Source: Liolophura sinensis (Eukaryota; Mollusca; Polyplacophora; Chitonida; Chitonidae). Taken from it: a stretch of 64,000 nucleotides of DNA. The stretch is from assembly GCF_032854445.1 (NCBI RefSeq), contig NC_088301.1, positions 59,468,512-59,532,511 of the forward strand. The letters run 5' to 3'. This document shows, in pieces, positions 51,637 to 63,995 of the stretch. The translations under genes and the position numbers were made by a program. Within the stretch, counting starts at the first letter, position 1, and the number at the start of each line of letters is the position of its first letter. The notes beneath the pieces were generated by a model that was given only the letters and a program-made list of their open reading frames with translations, did not search any database and was not told the DNA's origin.

Positions 51637-52505
51637 TAGAATATAAGACAACCAGTTGTTATCATACAGTTTTAGAATACAAGACAACCAGTTGTTATCA
51701 TATAGTTTTAGAACATAAGACAACCAGTTGTTATCATATAGTTTTAGAATTTAAGACAACCAGTGATCATATAGTTTTAGAATATAAGACAAACAGTTGT
51801 TATCAAATAGTTTTAGAATCTAAGACAACCAGTTGTTATCAAATAGTTTTAGAATCTAAGACAACCAGTTGTTATCATATAGTTTTAGAATATAAGACAA
51901 CCAGTTGTTATCAAATGGTTTTAGAATCTAAGACAACCAGTTGTTATCAAATAGTTTCAGAATCTAAGACAACCAGTTGTTATCAAATAGTTTTAGAATC
52001 TAAGACAACCAGTTGTTATCATAAAGTTTTAGAATATAAGACAACCAGTTGTTATCAAATAGTTTTAGAATCTAAGACAACCAGTTGTTGTCATATAGTT
52101 TTAGAATATAAGACAACCAGTTGTTATCAAATAGTTTTAGAATCTAAGACAAACAGTTGTTATCAAATAGTTTTAGAATCTAAGACAACCAGTTGTTATC
52201 AAATAGTTTTAGAATATAAGACAACCAGTTGTTATCATATAGTTTTAGAATCTAAGACAACCAGTTGTTATCATATAGTTTTAGAATATAAGACAACCAG
52301 TTGTTATCAAATAGTTTTAGAACATAAGAGAACCAGTTGTTATCATATAGTTTTAGAATATAAGACATCCAGTTGTTATCAAACAGGTTCAGAAACAAGA
52401 CAACCAGTTGTTATCAAACAGGTTCAGAAACAAGACAACCAGTTGTTATCAAATAGGTTCAGAAACAAGACTACCAGTTGTTATCATACAGTTTTAGAAT
52501 ACAAA
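51637..52505 (+). repeat. 36-bp minisatellite, about 24 copies, carrying a long open frame
   Basis: The unit starts TAGAATATAAGACAACCAGT and continues TGTTATCATATAGTTT. Most copies are 36 bp, one is 33 bp (near 51765), and the last three before 52485 are 35 bp. In one plus frame it encodes the 12-residue repeat EYKTTSCYHIVL or ESKTTSCYQIVL. The frame is open from an ATG inside the SINE (51561) to TAA at 52518-52520, 319 codons. Two unit variants intermingle (CATATAG...TAGAATATAAG and CAAATAG...TAGAATCTAAG). No promoter, splice site or homologue supports a protein, so I treat it as a repeat whose length preserves the frame; translation remains possible. Confidence 0.95.
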
Positions 52506-53189
52506 AATTTAGACTTATAACCGCTCCTTATTGCAGTTGAGCATACAAGAGACAATTAAGCAGTCACTACTCTGTCACAACACACAAAAAATAACCAGTA
52601 ATTCCTCTTGCTTCCTCTCCACACCATATTTTTCCTCTTTACATTTAAAATCTGGGATGACAATCACTGACTGTCATAGATTTTAGAAAATCACAGAGAG
52701 ATTTATGGGGCCATTAATCATTAGAACATTTACAGCCTCATCCAGTAGCAAAGCGGGATCCAGTTGTGAAGGTATAGCCCAAACACAACCAAGAGAGCTT
52801 CTATATGTCATTGTTTAGGTCTACTACAATACAGCCTGGAGGCAGCAGATGACACCATTCCTGAAAAATTCATTATCCTGGCCTCCTTGGCTGAAGGCTG
52901 TTCATTGTGGGTAGATGGGGGAAACTAAATCATGGTACTATTTCTGCTTAATGACACAAACCCAAATTATCACAAAACCTGTCCTCAACAAAGACTGTTT
53001 TTTTTCACATGTAACAAATGGCTCATAGTCAGAAGGTACATACATCAAGATGTACACTCTAATGTAGTAACCTTTGTCATTTGACAATGAACTGCTCAGA
53101 GTAAGGGCATCATGAAGCCATTTCATTACCCTCCGTAATGTTGCAAATGGGAATAATTATAAAAACTGAAAATCCAAAATATGTGCTTT

Positions 53190-53223
53190 ACATATATATA
53201 TATATACATATATATATATACAT
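53190..53223. repeat. (TA)n microsatellite
   Basis: Two blocks of alternating T and A are separated by one C, directly visible. A similar shorter block lies at about 56622-56648. Confidence 0.85.
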
Positions 53224-56200
53224 CTTCCAGAATCAAGTGAAAAGCTCACACTATTTAACAGATACATTTTCTAGCTAAAATTCACGATTCTGTAAGACGA
53301 GTCGGAAGTTGGCGGGCCTTTTGTGTCTAAAACAAAATGGCCGCCCAGTGTTAAAGCATTTGGGAAAAGGTCACTTTGCCACTTCACTAGCGACCAGCAA
53401 GGCCTAGCAGTAAAAAATAATGTCACGAAAGCTCTGCAGAAATACTCAAACTATCTGGAAAGCTGAAAATTATACAAATCCAATGCATGCAAGATTGCTG
53501 ACAGCAATTCAAAAATAGGCATTTTCCTATGCAATAATGTTGGCAGGACCATTTTCTTTACCCACGCTGTTTGTTACTAAGAAGATAACATGGTCTCTAG
53601 CTTCCGATCCGTCTTACAGAATTCTGCATCAACTGGTTTCTGATTCAACTGTAAGCCAGTTAAAAGTTTAAAAGGGACACAACTCTGCAAATCAAAACTT
53701 GAAGAAGCAATTGGTACCTTTAGCTTCATGGAGGCCATTAGCATACACATGCACACACTGATGGTGCAACTTCTAGACATAAAAGTAAGTCAAACCAAAA
53801 TTTCTAGGAGTGTTTGAACTTCACAAAAAATAATACAGACATACAACCCTGAGCATGAAGTACGTACCAAGGTTTGGCTATGAAGAAAGCAAAAAATACG
53901 CTGATCCAATAAAACATCTAACTCAAGATACATCCTATAAACTTCACTCTATACTTTGTCTATGTATATCCATTAATATAGCACCATGAGATTACCTCCA
54001 ATGATGCCATTTGAAGATTTTTTTTTTTTTTGATTCCAATGTTACCTCTGGTAATGGAAAAGATGCAATTTATTAAAGTCAATGCGGCTTACACTGACTT
54101 TACTTGTCACATGCTTTTTCATACACGAATAGAGTAAATCATTAGAAGGAACTAGTGAATTTAATAGATAATTTGACTTATCTCTCCTGGAGAAGGTTAG
54201 TTATGAAATTTCTTTACATGCATTTAATTCCACCAGTAGATTGGGATGAAATACCCTGATCACAATTTGAAGTAAACCCCTATTAAGCTCACTGAGAATG
54301 CAATTAAACCTTCATAAAAACTGAGACAGTAGAAGAGAAAATGTTGACCTTAACAAAAAGGTTAAGTGGACACAAGCACAATATGCTTCAAATCTGTTCC
54401 ATTTAAAATATTCCCATCTTTGGATGCTGTGTCTCTGACAATGACTGGTCCTGTGAACTGGAGTAAAACTGAACCAGTTACATTGGGAAGGAAACAACAA
54501 ATCCGTAAACAGGATTTTCAGGATGTCCAAAAACACATTTCATCAGGAAATGTCTTGGTCATTTAACATTGGTAAATCGGGATTTGTACAGTGCCCCTGG
54601 GTGGGAGAAGATGAAGTGTCTCAGTTCTGTGCTCCCTTGGGGGAGACTTAACATCTCCCTAACTCTACTCTAATTAGAAATGCTGGAAGAGGAACGACAA
54701 AGCTCCACCAGGCAAGTTCTGCCTCAGGTGACGACTATCTTAAATCATACTGATAATTATCCGGGGAACACTGACATTTAATTTACAGGTTAATGTCCAT
54801 TGTCCTACACACCAGAGACAGGATTTTTTGCCCTTAACCAAGGATGATGGAACAACTGACCTTAAAAAATAGAAAAATAAATCACATGTACATACAAATA
54901 TGTTTTTTTACATTATCATATGCAATAAAGCACGCAGAAAAAGTATGTCAGATCTGTCCATTTGGTAACAAATTCTGCAGCATGTATGGCATACATGCAC
55001 TTGATTGTAGAAACTGGACATGTTTGCAACAACGAATGGATGGTAGATATTTTAATTTATTGCTTGAATGATTCTAATGAATAAATGAATACCATATTTC
55101 TGAAAAAAAAAAAAAAAATGGGAAATTAATAAAGCTGTATCAGCATATTTCAGTCAACCTAATATGCCCTACATTGATTCATAGAAAACTACTGCAAAAT
55201 AATAATACAATACATCTAACATTTACATTAATATTTTCATTAGTAAAGGAAAAGGTTCTGCATGGAGTTCACATGAATTCCCATGAATTCGAATGGTTTG
55301 TCAGGATGTCTGAAATGCCAGTTAACTTAATTCACATAACGCTATCTAACATTTGCTGACATCCCATTTTCCTAACTTCCAACTGCAGGGCTCTTTTTAT
55401 CTTTATGCAGCTTTCACAATAATCTAATGAATTCAACCAAATTTACAGCCTAAACTATCAACAAATTCAATTACTGTTGACTGACAAGTTCATTCCCTTT
55501 TGTTTTTAAAGAAGATATAGATGATGTGCTTTTTAATTCTGCACATTTTACAGAAATCTGAATTCATTTTCCAGCGGAAGGGCTGCAGATTACACTAATT
55601 TAAGAAAATCCTCTAGATGCTTGACACATTTAATTTGGGTATTTAATGCAATACCTAACATCTCAGCATATAAATTCTAAAATAATGCATGCTGACATGA
55701 AAACAAATTAATGAGCTGATAACGTAGAACAAAGTTAAGAGCATTTCACTAATTATGATATAATGACAAATTGAAGACATCTGCTTTTAGGCAAACTGTC
55801 TGAAATGTAATAAGACCGGTAAATTAAACTTGCTCAATTGTCACACGAACTAGTGATATACCCATCTATCACACAAGGTCAATTAACACCCATGTGCTCT
55901 TTTCGGTGCACCCAACAGTCTAAAAGGGTATCAGATGCATCCTTTGCTATGATCACTGGGAGAAGCCATTCCATAAATACTGAAAGTCCATAAAATCTAA
56001 ACAAAAGGCCATCTGGTACAAGAAAACAGCAAAATATGTAGAAAAACAGGTCTTGGCAGAGACCCACAAGCACCTGACACATGCCTCCTCCACTATTGCC
56101 CTGAATATCAACTGACTAGCTCATAGATTATACACCAAACCTTGCTAAAACATCTGAGCAGGTTCCAGTCACTTCCTTATGTCTGCTCACAATGCTTGTT

Positions 56201-56989
56201 CACTGATACAAAATCAGGTGCATATGTCAAACATCTCAATATGGAAGCTTCTTCATATATTACTGTTATTCAACCATGTATTTCGGGATCACACAGTATA
56301 TCTATTAACAGAATGCCACCTTTACCTTGCAGCTTTTCCTAGTTTGAACATCTTCTACTTGCAAGTATGAAGTTTCAAATTTTTCAGTATTTCTAGTTAT
56401 CGGCTGACAAAGCATAAACCAGAATAACACAGCAACAGTATTTCATGAACAAGTTTAAATCTCAATTTAAATGACAATTTCATGGATGATGCTAGAGTTA
56501 ATTCCAAATAGTGTAGTCAACAGTTTTGTACATGTATAAATGTAATGTTATGTTTGGAAATAGTCAGAACTAAACATACAGTCATGAAAACTTGTTACTT
56601 TATGTTTGTGTATATAAACACACATATATATATACATATGTATATATTGCTGTCATAACTTATACTGAACACAATGTTCTGCAGAACCATCAGAATACAA
56701 TAAAACTAAAGTATGCCAAATCAACAGAAGGGATCTCAACAAAGAGTACATGAATTGAAATTTTTCTCAAACAATTGCACTTTAAGAGGTAAAACCATGT
56801 CATGAACTATTACATTTACTCACTAAACTTGCATCTTTAAAGTAAGATATTATCCTACCTTCCAAACAAACCTCAATAGAATGTTCAGATTTGGGCAAAA
56901 TGTGCAGCTTAGTCATGGACAAAATGTTACATCATTTACCACATACTATCTTTAAGTTGTATATACATGTGTGTATGTGTATATGTATA

Positions 56990-57015
56990 TAATAATAATA
57001 AGAAGAAGAAGAAGA
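56990..57015. repeat. Compound (ATA)n(AGA)n microsatellite
   Basis: AATAATAATA runs into AGAAGAAGAAGAAGAG; a purine-rich trinucleotide repeat, directly visible. Confidence 0.85.
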
Positions 57016-59732
57016 GAGGTGTTAAGTTGTGCATGTTCTTGCATGTATACCTTATACAGATGATGTATAAAGGAGCATCTGAAAATCAGAGACATCCTTT
57101 GTACATGTACCTTTAACAACCTGAATCAACTGTACACAAGTTCACCTGTAACAGGTAAGATGAGAAATGAGAGGGTAATCAGGTAATGGGCAACAACCCA
57201 AGCCTGTCCCATTCATTGATGTATTTAGTTCAGGTAACACCTTAACTCAGCATGCCGGTGGTAATTAACAGAGACAAAGCCAATGGTGCTCAGCTCAACC
57301 ATTCATCCTAATTTGTCTTTCTGTCAAACACCTGGCTGAAGGGTCCAACACTTCACTGAATCTTAAATCCATGAAGCCTGTCTTTGGAAACATAGGCCTA
57401 CAGGAAGCTTAAGCGTGTTTTACTTAATTCTCTGCTTTACGAAACCAAGACAACAACATTAAGGTCAGACAAAGACAGCTGGTAAGACTGACAAAGAACC
57501 TGTTACGGAGCTTCTCTTAATACTTGTTTTTGGTCCATAGACAACAGTCTGGATCAATTCTAAAAAGTGAAGATGGTTTACATAATTTATATGTCTGCAT
57601 GTGATGAGCAGAAATACTTAGCTTCTGTGTCATCTGGGCATGAATGTACATTTTCCAACACCCTATATCTGGGTTCAAACCACTTATGTCTCCAGAACAA
57701 GTGCTCACTTTTTAGTTCCAGTTGCAGTAGTTCATCTTAGAATGTCAGGCGCAGATGGCATTCAGTTCCACATGTAAGGATATCCTTGTTTTCACACCCA
57801 AATTACCAGGATGACAACTAAGGAGATTTTTTTTCAAGTACTTTTAATCAGCCAGGAAATTACTTCAACTTCTCAATCTTTCATCATCCTATCTTGCAAA
57901 TGAGACGAGTTTTCTCGAGGTTTGCCAAAAATCGGGAGGAAAAGCCTTCCAGCCATTCAAGTACACGTGATTTCAATTTCTCATATCAAACTCTTAAAAC
58001 AAAAGCTGCCTACATGATCACACTTTCGCTATTTCATGAAGTAATCAACCTCTGAGTATGACTCAAGAAGCTCCTGCGTGAATAAAATCCAGATTAAGTA
58101 TAAAGTTCATCATATGACCAGGTCACTAGGACCAATTGAGGTTTCAACAGATCTAGGGAAAGTTTTCCCCGAGAACCTACACAATTTTTCAGTGCATCAT
58201 CTCTAATCCACAAGACATATATAAGGCACAGCATGGTCAACATCATACAAACCTTGTAGTACAACCTTTCGGAGCTTTCCTGTCCCTGCAGTCTAACTCT
58301 TAATTAAGATAAAATAATGTATTATACAGTGGCATTTGTCTCAGTTTTCCCAGACAAATCAATACCTAGAGTAAAAGGAACAGCGTAAAAAGAGTGCAGT
58401 GAAGCAATACATCAAATGAGATTAACAACAACCTAATGGTTTATAGACGAAAATTTATATTTTTTTTATGATTGACATCAAGGAAAATTTGGTTTATCTG
58501 ATAATTTTTTTTTCTACCGTGCAGCATCTGAGAGAAGAAAGAGAAAGTATGAACCATCTTTCTGGTTTTATCCAATTAAGAAGCGTCCTTGGACAAACCT
58601 TGTTATGTAAGAATGTCTGATGTGACTCTACTTAAGATCTATTTGATCTAGACATCACAAACGTTCTTTAGTCCATCCGTTCACCCATTAGTTCAAGCCC
58701 CAGTCATCAAATACCTTCATGGCTCACACAGTTAAATGATTACTGCCCCCGTGGACTACACATATTTCTGGTCTACAACACATGAGCGAAGGAAATACAT
58801 GCCAGGAAACATCATAAAAACCTTCCTACTATCAACTTCCAGATGATACACATCTTTTACCTCTAACCGCTCTCGATCTATTACAGGATTACTTGACAAA
58901 AAGAGCTTTTAGGAAAACAGACAGCCAGATTAAACGACAATACACAGTAATTCCATGCCAGAGAGAAATCAATCATAAGGCACTCTTCAAACAAAACCAA
59001 ATTATCTCAAAATCACAAAACTAGTCATTTATAAATGTCCGTGTATATAACAAGAGAACATGGGACACAGATGAAAGTAGGGAAGCTTCTTTCTCATTTA
59101 CTTCTCACTTATTTAATGCACTAGATCTATGCTCCCTTCAGCTAACAATTTTTAATCTGGACCATCTAATCACCAATAGGTGAATGTCATTCAAGGATCC
59201 ATGGATATAATCTGCAGATCCTGTAAGATTGGCCTCACTGTGGTTCCTGAGGCTATAGACCTGAACTGGTAGAATTCAGTACTCTAGCCAAGAACCTCAG
59301 AAGCCTCGGCCAAGCAAGTAAGTCCCACATCTAACATAACTTCCCCATCAACAAACACCCACCTCTGCCCACTTAACAACACATCCACACAAGACGCCCT
59401 CATCTGAGCCTTTGCGTATACTTGTATATCACAGGAAAAGTTCAAACCCCATTACCAAGCAGACTCACAGAACAGCAGGTGCAGTCAACATTTTTTCAAT
59501 TAAATACGGAAGTCGAGTCAGGCCTGATAGCTTTGGTGCCACTCTCACACCTGTATTATTAATTAGATCGAGCAATCGCCAGGCCACATAGGTAGCTTGA
59601 GAGGAAATGGTTTAGCCAGGTCGCCTCCAGAGTACAACGTCAAGACTTAGACTGATTAATCTCCCCACATCTGCTATTTAATAATTTATTGCCATCTCAA
59701 GAATACAGAATTTTCAAAAATTGTATGGATTA

Positions 59733-59805
59733 ATATATTTATTGATTTATTTGATTCTTGTTTAACACCATACTCAAGAATTTTTCATTTACTATGAGTG
59801 TCAGA
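59733..59805 (-). mobile_element. SINE tail fragment
   Basis: Read on the minus strand, AAAAATTCTTGAGTATGGTG and TTAAACAAGAATCAAATAAA match the tail of the SINEs at 10762 and 51371, ending in an AATAAATA-type tail. The body and any head to the right (59806 to about 60000) are too diverged to delimit. Confidence 0.7.
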
Positions 59806-62670
59806 TTTATAGGTGAAGAACACCAGGAGTCTCTGGGGTTATTCACTGATCTTTGGCTAGCTATTATTAAACTTTCCCATGCTTGATGTACAAACTATAT
59901 GCATGTTGTATTGGTGGAAGACATGTAGTCTTCATCGAATGTGAAAGGCTGCAAAAAGCCACATAAGCATGAACACTGAGGGAAAAACTGGGGGAGTCAA
60001 AAAAATGTTCGACTGTGAGTGTGTCTCACCAAAGACAAGCTCCGCATAGACTACACTGGCCACAATGTTGATATTCTGAAGCATCTGACTTCAATTAAAC
60101 ATGCTGGGCCATCATCCGTCCATCATAATAGACCATCCAAGATAGTTGGTAAGTTAGGATTGGATTGTACCCACATGTATTTATGTGTGTCCACTGAATG
60201 GTTCATACCTGATTACAGTGTCACACTCAAGTCCAGGGGAAAATGTAGCAATCGTCTTCAAAAATTAATCTGATTCGCAAGTATTTATTGTTGGTGTAGG
60301 ATGCTTTGAACGTGATAAATGACCTAAAATTTTCACATACAAAAGTACTTTTTTATGTGAGTACTTAGGCAATTAAATATCACATTTTTCCAATAGGATA
60401 TCACCCTAAAATCAAAACAACACTCAAAACACCTAACTGGGTGAGAGCTCACAAAATCAGGCTAAATGTGTCAGGAGAAAAATTCTTCATCTTTCAACTT
60501 AATACCCTCCATGCAGCCAATTCAATAGTAGCTATTTTAGACCTCTAATAAATAACTGTATACAGATAAGTGTTAAGATTAATTATGAAAACACTAAAGC
60601 TACAACTGGACTTGCAAATAATACGAAGGCAAATGCTGGTGATGTTCAGAAAAATGGCCAATTTTACTTCTCCTCTTACACCAGGTACATGTACATCACT
60701 AATTTATAAATGTCCGTGGTGATATTTGTGACTGGCAGAATCTGCTTCATCCAGCTGAAAGTAGTGAAAGCTTGTGACCACAAATGACACTTGGGAGCCA
60801 TTTTAGTGCCAGAACTGTAACGCATATAAACCATTATTAGCAATTGTTTCTGACCTTCACTCTTTTCTTAGACTGGACATACAAACCAACAAGATGAGAC
60901 ATTTGTTACTCTTTATTATTACTTTGGTACTGTTCTTAAGATTCAAAAAAGTTTAAAATATTGGAATAAGTGATTTTGTGTGAGCAATTACACATTTTAC
61001 TATAAATGACAGCTTTCTGCGTTAAAATTATACAATCTGGTTTGAGAAATTACATCTGGAGTATTAACTTTAAGATGGTGATGAGACACCCACCAATTCC
61101 CCTACTCCCCTTGTACAGCACCTTTTTTTCATTCATTTAAAAAAAAAACCCTTTCTTGCCACAATGTAACAGGAAAACAACAGCCTATAGTGTTATCTAG
61201 ACCTCAGTATAATAAAGTGTTGAAGACAGAAAGTCCCTATTTCACAGCCTGTTAAATGAATTGTCATTGCTAGCCTGTAATACAGCCTACATTGTGTATC
61301 AGTAAATTACCTCACACCTTTTCAGTCTTCATTCCTAATGTAATTCATACTTAACATTATTACAAGACTTTTAAGCCATTACTTGCATGAGATCTTGTCA
61401 GCCATACCTAAAACCCTATTGATGAAGTCTAATTTTCTGTCTCTCCCTTTGGCTCACAAGTGTGACTAGAAATGATCATTGCTGAAGTGTTTGGGGTAAT
61501 TGTACACTAAGATGCTCAAGGCCAAATGGTAGCTACTCGATGAAATATCTCCTAATCAAATAAATGCACAGAGCTATACAGTAATGATTGGCTATCTCTG
61601 CGCCCTAAGTACTGTAAGCAATCACTCATTTGCTTCACCTGCATAAATGTAACATTCTGATAGTTGTTAAGTGATGCAACAAAGTGCAACACTTAATCCC
61701 AAAGGGCTAGAGTACTGAACTCAAACTTTCACTATCCTGAAGCCCAAATCTTTTTTCTTACATGTAACCTTTAAATTCAAACATATTTATCTTTCATATT
61801 TTATCATACCACCATATGAAGAGACTAACCAATACATTCTATACCTTGGCCAAACTGACAGTCAAGCTTTAGCTTGAAAAATGCATACACTCGTCAGCTA
61901 GATGGAATGGACAAGAATGTATTGAAATTAAAGGTGAATAGTGCCAAAAATTCCCCAACTATTCTGAAAGCTTAAATAATAGCATTCAGAAGCAACACCT
62001 TCAAATCAAATCATCAAAGCATCAAATCAAGCAAATGAAAACTATAAATAGGGCTGCATTATCGAACATGAGCAGAAGTCTCTAACCAAGTTTTGCCAGT
62101 ATGAAAAGAACATACTATTTCAGCAATAAAATCACACCTGTACATCATATCAGAAATGGAAAAAAGTGGTGGATACTTGACATTGCAGGATCAGATATGT
62201 TTGGTGATCCTGCAAGACTTGGCACAATCTTGCCATTTCTTGCATGCATGAATCAACACTGCGACAGGGCAACAGAAGGGATGCATGCACAGTGCCGGGC
62301 TCAAGGTGCTTATGGTAAGCTAGGACACCTTCTGAGCATACAGGTACCAGGAGAGCAAGCAATTATTAAAGGTTATTGTTTTCATTATGTTTATTAGTTT
62401 CAGAAGCTTTGCTTAGGTATATGCCCAACAATGAAATGATATCAAAATGTCATATACTTCAGTATGGCATCACAGGTTTTTTCAAAGTGAGAATGCAAAG
62501 CCTGTGTACTTGTGTAACGGAAAGAACAAAATAATTCATAGATTTACTCCATTTTGGTGCAGGCAGGGAGGAGGAGACCAATTTCACATTTTATTCAATC
62601 AGACAAAAATTTATTTATTTGATGGTACAATGGCAGCCACTGTCATTGGTGGAGGAAATTAAAGCGCTTG
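59806..62670. other. No recognised gene
   Basis: A plus-strand open stretch at 60019-60146 reads like protein and ends at a strong donor (TTG|GTAAGT, GT at about 60147) but lacks a convincing acceptor. Another at 62195-62312 ends at ATG|GTAAGC with a weak acceptor. Neither is recognised. The rest is AT-rich without features. Confidence 0.45.
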
Positions 62671-62751
62671 GCAAAAATCATACATATGATGTCTGCACAC
62701 CAAAGTTCTGGCATAAATCATACATATGACGTCTGCACACCAAAAATCTGG
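62671..62751. repeat. 40-bp tandem duplication
   Basis: AAATCATACATATGATGTCT at 62675 recurs at 62715 as AAATCATACATATGACGTCT; both continue GCACACCAAA, period 40. The T-to-C difference gives a TGACGTCT CRE-like site in the second copy only. Confidence 0.9.
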
Positions 62752-62781
62752 AAGGCAGGTCTTCAATGCACATTATGAAAG

Positions 62782-63004
62782 ATCATCCACACAACTGTCA
62801 TCAAACACAAATTGTCACTATGGCCCCACAAGCAGTGGGACCATCCACACAACTTTCATCAAACACAAATTGTCACTATGGCTGCACAAGCAGTGAGATC
62901 ATGGCCCACAAGTAGTAAAATCATGGCCACACAAGCAGTGAGATCATGGCCCAACAAGGCCCCACAACCAGTGAGATCATGGCCCCACAACCAGTAAGAT
63001 CATA
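62782..63004. repeat. Small minisatellite with 58-bp and about 22-bp units
   Basis: Two 58-bp units (CATCCACACAACTGTCATCA at 62784, its near copy at 62842) each end in a CCCCACAAGCAGTGRGA-like block. That end block alone then repeats about five more times at 20-33 bp spacing (ATCATGGCCCCACAACCAGT). The longer unit thus appears to have lost its middle as the array grew. Confidence 0.85.
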
Positions 63005-63812
63005 GAAATTTACAAAGTCCCTGTCCAAGACTCAGTCTGAACCCAAATATTGTATCCCAACTATTGAAAGGTAAGCGCCTTTAACCAATCGAACACAACC
63101 TTCTGCCAAGGTCACACTAAAAACAATGCAATAGCCAAGAAAATTCTAGGCTTATGCATGCAGCTAATCATCTCTTCGACAGACAGTGATCGATGGACAA
63201 GCACCAAGTAACCCAGTTTTTTGAGATTTGGACTACTAATTTTGAAAGCCATCAAACCTTCCAAATTTTCAAACTACTCAGAAAGACATCACACCAACTT
63301 CACATGGCTATATTATTCCGTGAACAAGACAGACTCAAGCTGAAAGGAAATTTATGATGATAGCAATCATGGTAACTGTACACAGCAAATGAACAATTTG
63401 TTCAAAGTTGGAGAAATATTTGTTAAAGACAGGTCATCATCTGCTTTATCTCAGATGAAAAAAAAAACACTTGATAATTCTTAACATAAGGCTTATCTCT
63501 ACATACAAAATGGTTTCTTCAAAAGTACATATATTTTTTTTACAATTATGAACAGTTTGATATTAAATTAAATACACAAGTATCTGCAGTATTGATGCTA
63601 ATCACAAACATCTGTGCCAAAAACACAAGAGACAAACATAAAATATTGTGTCTGCCTTTAATGGGTATAGGTGAAGAAAAACCTGTACACCAATGATTGA
63701 CCCCAATTTTCCAGTCTACCTTTGAGAAAAACATGATTCCATAATTTGTTCTGAAAAAAGGAACAATAACTGCCTGTGAGCAATAATTTCTGCTGATTTG
63801 TTTTGCTTTCAG
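63005..63812. other. Nothing recognised; possible intron before the terminal exon
   Basis: AT-rich sequence. A minus-strand frame (63546-63878) overlaps the candidate exon and shows no known motif. The right end is a pyrimidine-rich tract leading to the acceptor at 63812. Confidence 0.4.
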
Positions 63813-63866
63813 CCAAGACCAGCACCAGAAAAGGAGCAAACTCAGAAGCAAAATGACTGGGAGTAA
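63813..63866 (+). CDS. Candidate terminal coding exon of an unidentified gene
   Basis: TTTGTTTTGCTTTCAG (AG at 63811-63812) is a strong acceptor. The next 54 bases read PRPAPEKEQTQKQNDWE and stop at TAA (63864-63866). AATAAA follows 124 bp later (63990-63995), the usual spacing for a last exon. The peptide is short, charged and proline-rich at its start, as many disordered C-termini are. I do not recognise the gene, and no upstream exon has been tied to it. The other two frames also run some codons, so the frame is not certain. Confidence 0.35.
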   Translation, partial: PRPAPEKEQTQKQNDWE

Positions 63867-63989
63867 TTTGGAGGACAATTTTTCTTTTACATTCTAAAGA
63901 TGCTTTAATGTACTAAAGAACGTCCCATGTTTTTCAGTTGTGATTGATTGGACTAACAAATCATGGCACTGTAATGTCTGGCAAAAAGC

Positions 63990-63995
63990 AATAAA
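63990..63995 (+). terminator. Poly(A) signal downstream of the candidate last exon
   Basis: AATAAA lies near the window's right edge. The cleavage site and GT-rich element would fall outside the window. Confidence 0.35.

Larger units (their letters stand above)
52506..59730. other. No recognised gene
   Basis: Short open frames only, none with a domain I know. Isolated donor-like sites (for example CAG|GTAAGA at 57155) and the paired sites at 52736-52771 (acceptor TTTACAG, 36 open bases, AAG|GTATAG) could be chance. Microsatellites at 53190, 56621 and 56990 are listed separately or minor. No tRNA or complete transposon was seen. Confidence 0.5.

Noticed and set aside
60019-60273. Coding exon with donor TTG|GTAAGT
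   Set aside because: The donor is good and the peptide looks plausible, but no acceptor or homologue was recognised; it also lies next to a SINE fragment.
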